Shown here piece after piece: positions 8,776 to 17,226 of a stretch of 64,000 nucleotides of DNA. The notes under the pieces were generated by a model. That model searched no databases. It was not told where the DNA came from and worked only from the letters and a program-made list of their open reading frames with translations. This DNA comes from JAVVEG01 sp041751425. GTDB lineage: Bacteria > Pseudomonadota > Gammaproteobacteria > Pseudomonadales > Pseudohongiellaceae. Numbering within the stretch: the stretch's first letter is position 1; each line of letters begins with the position of its first letter. The stretch lies in the NCBI GenBank assembly GCA_041751425.1, contig JBGSXL010000007.1, positions 186,001 through 250,000 on the forward strand. The letters run 5' to 3'. The translations under genes and the position numbers were made by a program.

Positions 8776-9387
8776 TCAGTGGCGATAATTGCGCGCGAAA
8801 ACGCTCTCTCCCATGCGGCTGACCTGATCAGAAATCATCCAATCCATAATTGCCAATAGTTGCAGATAATCTTTTGCATGGTGTTCTATAGCTTGTAGGG
8901 AGTAGACAATGGCCTCCAGTGTGGCAAGTGCCCCTTCTTCGCGGGCACTGCGAATGCGGTAGCGTGAAGCTGGCGTGTCGCAAAGCGCAAATCGCGGCAG
9001 GCTTGCCAATTGTGGAAACTCAAAAAGCATCTTCCGGCTACGGCGCCAGGTAGCATCAATGAAAAGCAGGGGTTGCGGCTTTTTTGTTTGAGAGTAGGCG
9101 GACTTCATATTGTCGCCGCCCGGATAAACCAGGATGGGATTGCAGCTGAGTATTCTGTCAATAATTGCCTGAGCAACAGGGTCAGACCTATCGCAGTTTT
9201 CCAGCACAAACAAATCGCATTTGCGCAAACCAAGCTTAGCGATTCGTGCAGTGCCCAACGGGTGCTTCGCCTCTCGTGCATCCTGCAGAATTATGACAGG
9301 ACAATCGTTGTCATGTTGCTGCAATAGATGACAATAGCAGCTTCCTGCAGGGCGTTTGCATTGATCGCAGTGCGCACGCTTCATCAT
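8776..9387 (-). CDS. DTW-domain tRNA-uridine aminocarboxypropyltransferase (TapT/YfiP-like)
   Basis: DTW-domain proteins transfer the 3-amino-3-carboxypropyl group of SAM to uridine of tRNA (acp3U). The 203-residue protein begins with a cysteine-rich C-D-Q-C-K-R-P-A-G-S-C-Y-C segment (8-20). It has the L-I-L-Q-D-x-x-E-x-x-H-P-like block (here V-I-I-L-Q-D-A-R-E-A-K-H-P), V-Y-P-G-G-D, and the signature F-I-D-A-T-W-R-R-S-R-K-M. The signature reads DATW in place of the strict DTW, a common variant. It follows ybiT on the same strand by about 18 bp, which suggests co-transcription. Confidence 0.88.
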   Translation of the reverse strand: MMKRAHCDQCKRPAGSCYCHLLQQHDNDCPVIILQDAREAKHPLGTARIAKLGLRKCDLFVLENCDRSDPVAQAIIDRILSCNPILVYPGGDNMKSAYSQTKKPQPLLFIDATWRRSRKMLFEFPQLASLPRFALCDTPASRYRIRSAREEGALATLEAIVYSLQAIEHHAKDYLQLLAIMDWMISDQVSRMGESVFARNYRH

Positions 9388-9405
9388 GCAAGTCCGTGAC
9401 AGGTT

Positions 9406-11010
9406 TTACTCGATACCCTGATTACGCAAGTACTCGTCATAATCACCTTTGAAGTTATCAATGCGACCGGCACTGATTTCCAGAATCCGGGTTGCCAGTG
9501 ATGATACAAACTCGCGGTCGTGACTGACAAATATCAATGTGCCCGGATAGTTCTCCAGTGCCAGGTTCAGCGACTCGATAGATTCCATATCCAAATGGTT
9601 GGTGGGTTCATCCATGATCAGTACGTTAGGTTTCTCCATCATCATTTTGCCAAACAACATGCGACCTTTCTCGCCGCCGGAAAGCACGCGTACTTTTTTC
9701 AGGCTGTCGTCTTTGGAAAACAACAGGCGGCCAAGCACTGCGCGAATAGATTGTTCGTCATCAGTAGGTTTGGCCCATTGCGACATCCAGTCGAACAGAT
9801 TGATGTCGCTGTCAAACTCAGCACTGTGGTCCTGCGCGTAATAACCGAAGGTGGCATTCTCGGACCACTTTATGGTGCCCGCCATTTTGCCGGACTTTTT
9901 GTTGAAGTTGCCGGTGAGTGCCTGCAGCAGAGTAGTTTTACCGATGCCATTAGGACCGATAATCGCGACGCGCTCGCCAACTTCGATCATCATACTCAGA
10001 TCTTTGATCAGCGGATGCTCTTCGTAAGAAAGACCCAGCTTGGATACTTCCAGGGCCTGACGGTGCAATTTCTTTTCCTGTTCAAAGCGAATATAGGGAT
10101 TGACCCGGCTGGAAGGTTTTATTTCTTCCAGTTTGATTTTCTCTATCTGCCTTGCACGCGAAGTAGCCTGGCGCGCTTTTGAGGCATTGGCAGAGAAACG
10201 GCTGACAAAAGACTGCAGATCGGCAATCTGGGTTTTCTTCTTGGCATTGTCCGACTGCATGCGTTCACGCGCCTGCGTGGAGGCCAGCATGAAGTCGTCG
10301 TAAGTGCCGGGGTACAGACGCAGCGAACCGTAATCCAGATCGACCATGTGTGTGCACACGCTGTTGAGGAAATGGCGGTCGTGCGAAATGATTATCATTG
10401 TGCAACTGCGCTGATTGAGTATGGATTCCAGCCAGCGAATGGCGTTGATATCCAGGTTGTTGGTGGGTTCGTCCAGCAACATGATATCCGGGTCTGCAAA
10501 CAGAGCCTGCGCCAGCAATACGCGCAGTTTCCAGCCTGGTGCGATAGCGCTCATTGGCCCGTAATGCTGCTCAAGTTCGATACCCAGGCCCAAGAGCAGT
10601 TCGCCCGCGCTGGCTTCAGCCGCATAACCATCCAGCTCTGCAAATTCGATCTCCAGTTCCGCAACCCGCATGCCCTGATCTTCGGTCATGTCGGGCAGGT
10701 TATAAATGGCATCCTTTTCCTGTTTGATCTTCCACAGGCGCTCGTGCCCCATGATCACTGTATCGATGGCGGTGAACTCTTCAAACGCAAACTGATCCTG
10801 GCGCAATACTCCTATTCTTTCGTCGGCATCCACGCTGATATTGCCGGAACTCGGCTGAATCTCTCTGCTGAGAATTTTCATGAAGGTGGATTTGCCGGAA
10901 CCATTGGCACCAATCAGGCCATAGCGGTTGCCATTGCCGAATTTCATGGAAACGTTTTCAAAAAGAGGTTTGGCACCAAACTGAATGGTGACATTGGCTG
11001 CGTTAATCAC
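9406..11010 (-). CDS. ybiT: ABC-F family ATPase YbiT
   Basis: This 534-residue soluble protein has two ABC ATPase domains and no membrane segment, the ABC-F arrangement. ABC-F proteins act on ribosomes in translation control or rescue. The first Walker A is G-A-N-G-S-G-K-S-T (34-42) and the second G-P-N-G-I-G-K-T-T (about 353-361). The linker S-F-V-S-R-F-S-A-N-A-S-K-A-R-Q-A-T-S-R-A-R is highly characteristic, and two L-L-D-E-P-T-N / I-M-D-E-P-T-N-H Walker B motifs are present. Length and residue pattern closely resemble E. coli YbiT. It is divergent from the 2OG oxygenase gene, with about 190 bp between. Confidence 0.95.
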   Translation of the reverse strand: MINAANVTIQFGAKPLFENVSMKFGNGNRYGLIGANGSGKSTFMKILSREIQPSSGNISVDADERIGVLRQDQFAFEEFTAIDTVIMGHERLWKIKQEKDAIYNLPDMTEDQGMRVAELEIEFAELDGYAAEASAGELLLGLGIELEQHYGPMSAIAPGWKLRVLLAQALFADPDIMLLDEPTNNLDINAIRWLESILNQRSCTMIIISHDRHFLNSVCTHMVDLDYGSLRLYPGTYDDFMLASTQARERMQSDNAKKKTQIADLQSFVSRFSANASKARQATSRARQIEKIKLEEIKPSSRVNPYIRFEQEKKLHRQALEVSKLGLSYEEHPLIKDLSMMIEVGERVAIIGPNGIGKTTLLQALTGNFNKKSGKMAGTIKWSENATFGYYAQDHSAEFDSDINLFDWMSQWAKPTDDEQSIRAVLGRLLFSKDDSLKKVRVLSGGEKGRMLFGKMMMEKPNVLIMDEPTNHLDMESIESLNLALENYPGTLIFVSHDREFVSSLATRILEISAGRIDNFKGDYDEYLRNQGIE

Positions 11011-11201
11011 GATGAGGTCCGTTAAGAAAGCCGCGCATTATAGAGTAACCTGCTGCGGATGAACACCAGCGATTAACTTATGGACTGCATGGAAATCTCT
11101 TTACGGAATTCTGCTTTCGGCGCACAATTCGCGCGCTTGCGCAGCAGCCAGTTGTTCTATCTTTTCATCGTGTCCTTTTCCTGAGGTAGCGCGTTACCAA
11201 C

Positions 11202-11852
11202 ATGAGTGCCATACCAGTTTCCGAGACGAGCAGTTTTGGCGGCGACGATCCGCTGTTTGCTCGTATTGCTGAAGATCTGCGGGCCAGGAGTTTCAGCGTT
11301 CACCACAATGCTGTACCAGCGCCGCTAAGCGAAGCGCTTTTCGCACAGATCCAAAGCTTCAATCAGTCTCAATTCACGCCTGCCGGTGTGGGTCGCGACC
11401 AGGCGCACACCATAAACCAGATGGTGCGCCGCGACGCCATCCGTTGGATCACGGGTCAGACAGCGGCGGAGCAGCAATGGCTGCAGTGGAACGAGAACCT
11501 GCGCGATTTCCTCAATCGCGAATTGTATTTGGGGCTGTTCACGTTTGAGTCCCATTTTGCGCATTACAGCGCAGGGGATTTCTATCGCAGGCATGTCGAT
11601 GCTTTTAAAGCCGACAGATTGACCCAGAAAGCCAATCGCATCATCTCGGTGGTGGCCTATTTCAATCCCGGCTGGCTACCGGACAACGGTGGCGAACTGT
11701 TGATCTATGATGAGACCGGTTTACAACCCATCCTGAAAGTGACACCTAACTATGCAACGCTGGTTGTATTCCTGAGCGATGCCGTTCCCCATGAAGTTTT
11801 ATCCACCAAGCGTGACCGCTACAGTATCGCCGGATGGTTCCGCAGTAACTGA
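11202..11852 (+). CDS. 2OG-Fe(II) oxygenase, prolyl-4-hydroxylase-like
   Basis: This 216-residue cytosolic protein has the double-stranded beta-helix dioxygenase signature. The iron ligands are H131-x-D133 (in Y-R-R-H-V-D-A-F) and H197 (V-P-H-E-V-L), with R206 as the probable 2-oxoglutarate salt bridge (R-Y-S-I-A-G-W-F). The pattern resembles the EGLN/SM-20-like bacterial hydroxylases, of which the Pseudomonas enzyme PPHD hydroxylates a proline of EF-Tu. EF-Tu as substrate here is inference from family resemblance. No neighbouring gene suggests another target. Confidence 0.88.
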   Translation: MSAIPVSETSSFGGDDPLFARIAEDLRARSFSVHHNAVPAPLSEALFAQIQSFNQSQFTPAGVGRDQAHTINQMVRRDAIRWITGQTAAEQQWLQWNENLRDFLNRELYLGLFTFESHFAHYSAGDFYRRHVDAFKADRLTQKANRIISVVAYFNPGWLPDNGGELLIYDETGLQPILKVTPNYATLVVFLSDAVPHEVLSTKRDRYSIAGWFRSN

Positions 11853-12021
11853 CAGAAACCCGGCAGCTCATGGAAGAGCAAAGCTGATTAGCTAACGCTG
11901 ACACCTGTTGCGACCAATGCATGAAATACTGCGCCAGGATTCGCAAGACGCTCTGCAACACGGTATGGCTTGTGATACCTTCTTGCTCGGTATCAATTTG
12001 TGCTAACGGGGGTTAAAAGTA

Positions 12022-12396
12022 ATGTTCAAATCAAGCAAAGCAAGATCAGCAAGTGTGATCCTGGCGTTCGTATTCATGTGGTTCAGCAGCATGGCCAGTG
12101 CAGATGTCAGTGGCACCTGGACGTTCACAGTTGATATTGCCGGCATGGGTAGCGGCACACCTACAGTGGTCATGGTGCAGGATGCGGAAGGTGGCATTAC
12201 CGGCACATACGCAGGTCAGCTGGGCAATGCACCGCTCACAGGCAAGGCAGCTGGCAATGATTTCGAGTTCGTCATCAGCAGTGATGCGGGCAGCGTGACC
12301 TATAAAGGTGCTCTGCAGGAAGATGGCTCGGTAGCAGGTACGCTGGACTTGGGTGGTATGGCCAGTGGCACTTTCACAGGCAAGAAATCCGGCTGA
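12022..12396 (+). CDS. Small secreted beta-rich protein, unknown function
   Basis: The 124-residue protein has a Sec signal peptide (hydrophobic VILAFVFMWFSSM, likely cleaved after A-S-A near residue 27). The mature part of about 97 residues is rich in G, T and V. It shows repeated beta-strand-like blocks beginning S-G-T-W-T-F-T-V and ending S-G-T-F-T-G-K, and looks like a small antiparallel beta barrel or sheet. No enzyme motif is visible. A GGGGG-containing ribosome-binding site lies about 10 bases upstream of the ATG. It precedes the first DGKPD-type lipoprotein by about 175 bp on the same strand, so a functional link is possible but unproven. Confidence 0.7.
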   Translation: MFKSSKARSASVILAFVFMWFSSMASADVSGTWTFTVDIAGMGSGTPTVVMVQDAEGGITGTYAGQLGNAPLTGKAAGNDFEFVISSDAGSVTYKGALQEDGSVAGTLDLGGMASGTFTGKKSG

Positions 12397-12572
12397 TACG
12401 GCTGCGCGACTTCACGTTAAAAACATGTTAGCGATTGGTGTCTCGAAAGTGGGGCATGTTCAGGCGGCGCGCCTGCGGCTCATAGGGGCTGCAGGCTCGT
12501 ACTGCCTGTTCAGGCTTGACACTAAAAGACGTTAGTGTTTATATCGCACGACCAATTGGGAGGTGTTAAAAG

Positions 12573-13493
12573 ATGTTTAATGGCGCAAAAAAATTAAAAT
12601 TAATGTCCGTTGCTATTGCCGTATCGTTCTTTGCCTGCTCTCCGGCTGAAAATCAGTCTGGTAACGCAGGGACTACTGCCACGGCGCAAACTGCCCCGGA
12701 GAGCAGCATTCCCCGTACGCCAGATGGCAAGCCCGACTTCAACGGCATCTGGCAAGTGTTGAGCACCGCCAATAACAACCTGGAATCGGCGCCTGCGAAG
12801 GCTGCGTTTCAGTTGGTACCTGGCGATTTCGTCCCGGTTCCGGCGCCTGAAATAGTCGCGATGGGTGCAGTTGGTGCGGTACCAGCCAGTTATAGCGTGG
12901 TAGAGGGGGGTACAATACCTTATAAGCCCGAAGCGCTGGCGCAAAAAATACAGAATCAGGAAAACTGGCTGACCAGTGATCCGGAAGTAAAGTGCTATAT
13001 GCCTGGTGTGCCGCGTGCGACGTATATTCCGCACCCATTCCAGATTTTTCAAAGCAATAGCGCGTTCTTCATCGCTTACTCATTTGCAGGTGCTGTGCGT
13101 AACGTTTACCTGGAAGATCCGGGTCCGGCACCACTGGACGCCTGGATGGGACAGTCCTACGGTTACTGGGATGGCGACACGTTTGTTGTCGAAGTTACCG
13201 GTCTGGACGACAGAACCTGGTTTGACAGAGCAGGCAACTATCACACATATAAGCTGAAAGTCACAGAACGTTACAACATGGTTAGCGAGAATGTGATCGA
13301 ATATTCGGCAACAATAGAAGATGCGGATATTTTCGAGCGGCCCTGGACAATCAGTATGCCGATATACCGCAGACTTGAAGAAGGCTTTGAGCTGCCCCAA
13401 TTCAAGTGCGTAGAATTTGTGGAAGAGATGATGTACGGAAGATTCAGAAAAGGGCGTGACGGCGATATCATGGATTTAGGTATCGGTAATTAG
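12573..13493 (+). CDS. Exported DGKPD-signature lipoprotein, unknown function
   Basis: This 306-residue protein has an N-terminal hydrophobic segment ending in a likely lipobox F-F-A-C (about residue 22), followed by a low-complexity linker. It then has the signature P-R-T-P-D-G-K-P-D-F-N-G-I-W (about 48-61). A second conserved block is G-Y-W-D-G-D-T-F-V-V-E-V, followed by a Y-H-T-Y-K-L-K-V-T-E-R-Y region. The same signature blocks recur in the protein at 16182-17180, so the two are paralogues. I know of no assigned biochemical role. AGGTG precedes the ATG, and the DUF6152 gene follows by 68 bp, probably in one transcript. Confidence 0.75.
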   Translation: MFNGAKKLKLMSVAIAVSFFACSPAENQSGNAGTTATAQTAPESSIPRTPDGKPDFNGIWQVLSTANNNLESAPAKAAFQLVPGDFVPVPAPEIVAMGAVGAVPASYSVVEGGTIPYKPEALAQKIQNQENWLTSDPEVKCYMPGVPRATYIPHPFQIFQSNSAFFIAYSFAGAVRNVYLEDPGPAPLDAWMGQSYGYWDGDTFVVEVTGLDDRTWFDRAGNYHTYKLKVTERYNMVSENVIEYSATIEDADIFERPWTISMPIYRRLEEGFELPQFKCVEFVEEMMYGRFRKGRDGDIMDLGIGN

Positions 13494-13561
13494 ACCCAGC
13501 TCCAACAGCAAAAAACACTGAAGTATCTGGTTAACAAGTTATAGGAAAAAGAGGTGACATT

Positions 13562-14005
13562 ATGAAAGTTAAATTACTTATAGCTGCAGTCGCAGCGGTT
13601 GCTGGTGTTATGGCAGTTAAAATGCCAGCCGATGCTCACCATGCGTTTTCTGCAGAGTTTGATGCCAATCTGCCAATCGCCGTTCGCGGTCCGATTGTAC
13701 GCGTTGAGTGGATCAACCCGCATTCCTGGATACATCTGAGACACACCAATGAAGATGGCAGTGAGCAGGTATGGATGGTTGAGGGTGGTACGCCAAACAC
13801 GCTGCTGCGTCGCGGTATTACACGTGACACGCTGCAAATTGGCACCGAGATTGTGGTAACAGGTTACCAGAGCAAAGACAGAATCTGTACTCCAGCCTGT
13901 CGTGGCAATGGCCGTGATATCACTTTCCCTGATGGCCGCAAATTGTTCATGGGTTCATCAGGTACTGGCGCACCACGCGACGGTTCGGATCTCACTGAGC
14001 AATAA
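13562..14005 (+). CDS. DUF6152-like exported protein with predicted N-terminal His-His
   Basis: The 147-residue protein has a signal peptide (LLIAAVAAVAGVMAV) with an A-D-A cleavage site, leaving a mature N-terminus H-H-A-F-S-A-E-F-D. The mature domain is beta-rich with V-R-V-E-W-I-N-P-H-S-W-I and W-M-V-E-G-G-T-P-N-T-L-L-R-R-G. It also contains R-I-C-T-P-A-C-R, in which the two cysteines could form a disulphide. These blocks match the DUF6152 family as I recall it, which has no established function. It lies 68 bp behind a DGKPD lipoprotein gene and ends at a strong terminator. Confidence 0.78.
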   Translation: MKVKLLIAAVAAVAGVMAVKMPADAHHAFSAEFDANLPIAVRGPIVRVEWINPHSWIHLRHTNEDGSEQVWMVEGGTPNTLLRRGITRDTLQIGTEIVVTGYQSKDRICTPACRGNGRDITFPDGRKLFMGSSGTGAPRDGSDLTEQ

Positions 14006-14047
14006 GCACTCCCGGGTATAGTGTCTGTGACACTTGCTCGAAAAACG

Positions 14048-14087
14048 CCCGCGAAGCTGGTAACGCCCAGTGACGCGGGTTTTTTTT
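14048..14087 (+). terminator. Rho-independent terminator, probably bidirectional
   Basis: The stem CCCGCG (14048-14053) pairs with CGCGGG (14074-14079), with an inner CTGG/CCAG stem, and eight T residues follow. On the minus strand the same hairpin is followed by CGTTTTT. It sits between the convergent DUF6152 and anchor-protein genes and can serve both. Confidence 0.92.
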
Positions 14088-14091
14088 ACTT

Positions 14092-14667
14092 TCAATCCGC
14101 AACACTGCGAAGTTCGCGCTCGAAACTGCCGCCGTCCTGATAAACAGTACTATTGATGTAAAAACCAGAACTGTGCAGTTTTATCGTCACCGGTTGAAAG
14201 CCACGGTTTTCCCAAAACCAACCATGAATTCCTGTAAATAACGCGTGATAAGTGCCCGATTGTTCGCTGGCCTCACCAGCAGCAAAGCTCACGCCATAAA
14301 TATCTACATCCAGACCTGCGGGGTCCGCGTGAAAGTCGAAATAAACTGCTGATTCCGCCTGCCAGTTGAAGACCATGGAACTGTCGAAATCCAATAGATA
14401 TTTGTATTCCACGGATTGGAAAGGCTCCAGTATAAATTCGGCATAATCGGATTTGAACGCATCTGCCTGAATTTGCAGCGGCTGGTCACTGGCACCTGCC
14501 AACGCATCCAGTCCAAGCAATTCACCTGTACCCAATGGATCGATATCAAATTCGGCGGGCAGAATGATTGTCACCAGCACCAGTCCACTCACCAACAGAG
14601 CTACAATTGTGGCTATCGCAATATTGCGTGGTGAAGCATTCAATGTTGTGTTGTTTGTGTCGTTCAC
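14092..14667 (-). CDS. Single-pass transmembrane anchor protein, HupE-associated
   Basis: This 191-residue protein has one membrane helix near the N-terminus (I-A-T-I-V-A-L-L-V-S-G-L-V-L-V-T-I-I-L, about 18-36) and a periplasmic domain of about 150 residues. The domain is rich in aromatic and acidic residues (E-Y-K-Y-L-L-D-F, G-I-H-G-W-F-W-E-N-R-G-F). Proteins of this kind are found beside HupE/UreJ-like genes and are sometimes annotated simply as a transmembrane anchor protein; no function is established. It is the third gene of the minus-strand cytochrome-hupE-anchor operon, 49 bp behind the HupE-like gene. Confidence 0.7.
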   Translation of the reverse strand: MNDTNNTTLNASPRNIAIATIVALLVSGLVLVTIILPAEFDIDPLGTGELLGLDALAGASDQPLQIQADAFKSDYAEFILEPFQSVEYKYLLDFDSSMVFNWQAESAVYFDFHADPAGLDVDIYGVSFAAGEASEQSGTYHALFTGIHGWFWENRGFQPVTIKLHSSGFYINSTVYQDGGSFERELRSVAD

Positions 14668-14716
14668 TTGCTGACTCCTGATTTCTCAAGCCAAATAAAT
14701 TGATCGAGCAAATTGA

Positions 14717-15427
14717 TTACGCGGGAAGCAGAATCCATGCGCTCAATTGATAAGCAGTAAGGATAAAGCCACCCGTCATTAAAACGCTGTTGGAAATAAA
14801 CGCGTGTTGCAGATAACTTTTGCTGGCCCGCCAATAAGTCAGCGCGATAAATATAATTGCCAGCGCCAGAATCTGCCCCAGTTCAACACCGATATTAAAA
14901 CTGATGATGTTGGTAACCAGGCCGTTGTCCGAGAGTGCAAATTCCTGCAACTTGGTGGCCAGTCCGAAACCATGAAACAAGCCAAAAACGAAAACAGCCG
15001 CTTTCGTATTAGGTTTGAATTTCCCCAGCGAATTGAACGCGCCCATATTCTCCAGCGCTTTATAAACTATGGAAAGACCGATAATGGCATCAACCAGATA
15101 AGCGTTCGCCTGAATATTTCCCAGCACACCGGCCAGCAGAGTTATGCTGTGTCCAATTGCAAAAAGTGTGACGTATTTTATGACGTCCGAAGGACGATAC
15201 AAAAAGAAAATAACGCCAAACAGGAAGAGCAAATGATCGTATCCTGTGACCATGTGCTTGCCACCAAGATACATGAATGCGAACACAGCCGGGCCATCGA
15301 TGGCCTGTACGAAGTTGGCATCATTGCCGGCAATGCTATGCGCAAATGCCAACGCGGGCAGTAGAAAAAGCGCCGTAACTGCAAGCGCTATTTTCCATTT
15401 TGCGTCTGGCAACAGTCTGGTCATCAA
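14717..15427 (-). CDS. HupE/UreJ-family membrane protein
   Basis: The 236-residue protein has a signal peptide ending in A-F-A, a likely mature N-terminal histidine (H-S-I-A-G), and about six membrane helices. Family motifs are G-Y-D-H-L-L-F-L, F-A-I-G-H-S-I-T-L and F-G-L-F-H-G-F-G-L-A, whose His/Asp residues suggest metal handling. HupE/UreJ proteins are considered nickel or cobalt permeases, but no hydrogenase or urease genes are present, so the metal is open. Its start overlaps the cytochrome stop by 4 bp (15424-15427), which indicates translational coupling. Confidence 0.86.
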   Translation of the reverse strand: MMTRLLPDAKWKIALAVTALFLLPALAFAHSIAGNDANFVQAIDGPAVFAFMYLGGKHMVTGYDHLLFLFGVIFFLYRPSDVIKYVTLFAIGHSITLLAGVLGNIQANAYLVDAIIGLSIVYKALENMGAFNSLGKFKPNTKAAVFVFGLFHGFGLATKLQEFALSDNGLVTNIISFNIGVELGQILALAIIFIALTYWRASKSYLQHAFISNSVLMTGGFILTAYQLSAWILLPA

Positions 15428-15936
15428 TTGGAAACGAAACGGGATAATTCAGTGTTGTAGGCCTGGTGACAGGCGGTACATACGCTATAAAGTTGCGCGC
15501 CGGCCTGGAAAAAATCTTCCTGGTTTTGCTCTTGTGTAGCTTTCATGGCCAGCAAACCAACTGTACTGGTCGCCTTGGCATAAGTGAGCCAATTCTCCCT
15601 GCCCTGCGCGCGTTCCGGCAATGCCAGCATATTGCCGATCTCAACGATCAGGGCGGACTGGTTATACATCCTGAGCCATTCTTCGTCATTGGTTGGGTAC
15701 AGCTCCTGATATCCGTCCTCCTCACTCAGTACCCACCCTGCAGATTGCCATAGCGAGTCAGCAACGGGTTCGAGCACCGTGTTCATCAAATTCAGCATAT
15801 CCAGGCTCAGATCATACTGCGTACTTGTGGTGCTATCGACCGTTGCATCCGGTGCGGGTTGACCACATGCGACAAGAGAGAGCAGCGCTGCAGTCAACAG
15901 GCCTTTGCAACTGAATTGAATCAGGTTCGTTTTCAT
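15424..15936 (-). CDS. c-type cytochrome lipoprotein, one haem site
   Basis: The preferred start M-K-T-N-L-I-Q-F (15936) gives a 170-residue protein with a lipobox L-V-A-C near residue 25. A helical domain carries a single haem-binding C-T-A-C-H very near the C-terminus (about residues 153-157). A C-terminal C-x-x-C-H in a helical protein resembles class II (cytochrome c'-like) cytochromes, here tethered to a membrane by lipid. An ATG at 15999 would add 21 polar residues and spoil the signal peptide. It is the first gene of the three-gene minus-strand operon, so it probably supplies electron transfer to, or senses redox for, the HupE-like protein. Confidence 0.8.
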   Translation of the reverse strand: MKTNLIQFSCKGLLTAALLSLVACGQPAPDATVDSTTSTQYDLSLDMLNLMNTVLEPVADSLWQSAGWVLSEEDGYQELYPTNDEEWLRMYNQSALIVEIGNMLALPERAQGRENWLTYAKATSTVGLLAMKATQEQNQEDFFQAGAQLYSVCTACHQAYNTELSRFVSN

Positions 15937-16181
15937 TGTGCGGTCCTCTGTTACTGCTTGTTTGTGGCTGTCGCCAGGTGTTGGATTCTTGTGCTGCATT
16001 CTACATCAATAAGTGGGCTTGCAAGTTGCTGTATTCTGAATGAGGCGTATTACGGCGCAAAAGTCGCTATACCGGTCTACACTGGCGTTGTAACCTGGCT
16101 GGCTTGATTATTCCCGGCTACTGGTTTAGTTTTAGGGCTCAGTTATCCCGCTTATAACAATAAAATTGAAGAGCAACAACC

Positions 16182-17180
16182 ATGAAAAAAATTCTGGCAC
16201 CCCTGTATTTTGTTGTCCTGCTGAGCGCGCCATTGGTGACTCATGCGGTGGATGCTCCCTATGAGCCACCCCGCACCCCTGATGGCAAACCCGATCTGCA
16301 GGGCATCTGGACGAACGCTTCGATCTCCAGTTTGCAGCGCCCCAGCCAGTATCCTAACCTGGTGTTGTCAAATGACGAGTTGGAGGCAGCCACTGCTGCG
16401 CACCCGCAGAATGTGCGTCAGGCTACCGACGATAATCTGCAGCCAGGCGAATTGCTGGATGGCTCTGACCTGGGGATGGGGCGTGGCTACAACGCATTCT
16501 GGATTGATCCCGGCACAACCTTTGGTTTGGTTAAAGGAGAATACCGCACTTCATGGATCACGGAGCCGGCAAACGGACGCATTCCATACTCCGAGCGGGG
16601 CCGCGAGTTGATGAGTACCTATCGCGCAAAATTCAGTGGCAATGATGGCCCCGAAGGTCGCTCGTTGGGCGAGCGTTGTCTGATTGGCTTCGGTGGTACC
16701 GGCGGACCACCCATGCTTAATGTGTTGTACAACAATCACTACCAGTTCGTGCAGACACCCGATTACTTCATGATCATGGTGGAAATGAATCAGGATGCCC
16801 GGATTATTCCCATCAACGGTGAGCGACGTCCAACAGAACTGAAGCAATGGCTGGGCGACTCCATTGGCTGGTGGGAAGGCGACACGCTGGTTGTGGAAAC
16901 CCGCCACCTGCATCCGCAACAGGCGCAGAGTGGTTCCATAGCTCTGTCTGATGAAGGACGTGTTATCGAACGTTTCTCGCGCTGGTCTGACTCTCAGGTG
17001 CTTTATGAGTTCGAGGTGGAGGACCCCGTGTACTACACCGAAACCTGGCGCGGCGAGATGAGTTTCAATGCGGCGGAAGGGCGTATCTATGAATATGCCT
17101 GTCACGAAGGCAATTACGGATTACCAGGAATCCTCGCTGGCGAACGTCGTGCCGAGATGGATGCCGCCGAAGCTCAATAG
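16182..17180 (+). CDS. Exported DGKPD-signature protein, unknown function
   Basis: This 332-residue protein has a clear Sec signal peptide (F-V-V-L-L-S-A-P-L-V-T-H-A, cut near residue 22). The signature P-R-T-P-D-G-K-P-D-L-Q-G-I-W (about 30-43) follows. A second block, S-I-G-W-W-E-G-D-T-L-V-V-E-T, matches the lipoprotein at 12573-13493. Unlike that protein it has no lipobox, so it should be free in the periplasm. Aromatic residues and E-R-C/Y-A-C-H-E segments are frequent, but no catalytic motif is known to me. It lies between the divergent cytochrome operon and an MFS gene. Confidence 0.75.
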   Translation: MKKILAPLYFVVLLSAPLVTHAVDAPYEPPRTPDGKPDLQGIWTNASISSLQRPSQYPNLVLSNDELEAATAAHPQNVRQATDDNLQPGELLDGSDLGMGRGYNAFWIDPGTTFGLVKGEYRTSWITEPANGRIPYSERGRELMSTYRAKFSGNDGPEGRSLGERCLIGFGGTGGPPMLNVLYNNHYQFVQTPDYFMIMVEMNQDARIIPINGERRPTELKQWLGDSIGWWEGDTLVVETRHLHPQQAQSGSIALSDEGRVIERFSRWSDSQVLYEFEVEDPVYYTETWRGEMSFNAAEGRIYEYACHEGNYGLPGILAGERRAEMDAAEAQ

Positions 17181-17226
17181 CGGCGAAGTTTTGAACTTGT
17201 TCTGCAGTTAGTGGTACCTTTGCCGC

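Noticed and set aside
10348..11025. 225-codon open frame on the plus strand
   Set aside because: It is antisense to ybiT, whose motifs are complete; codon-mirror effect.
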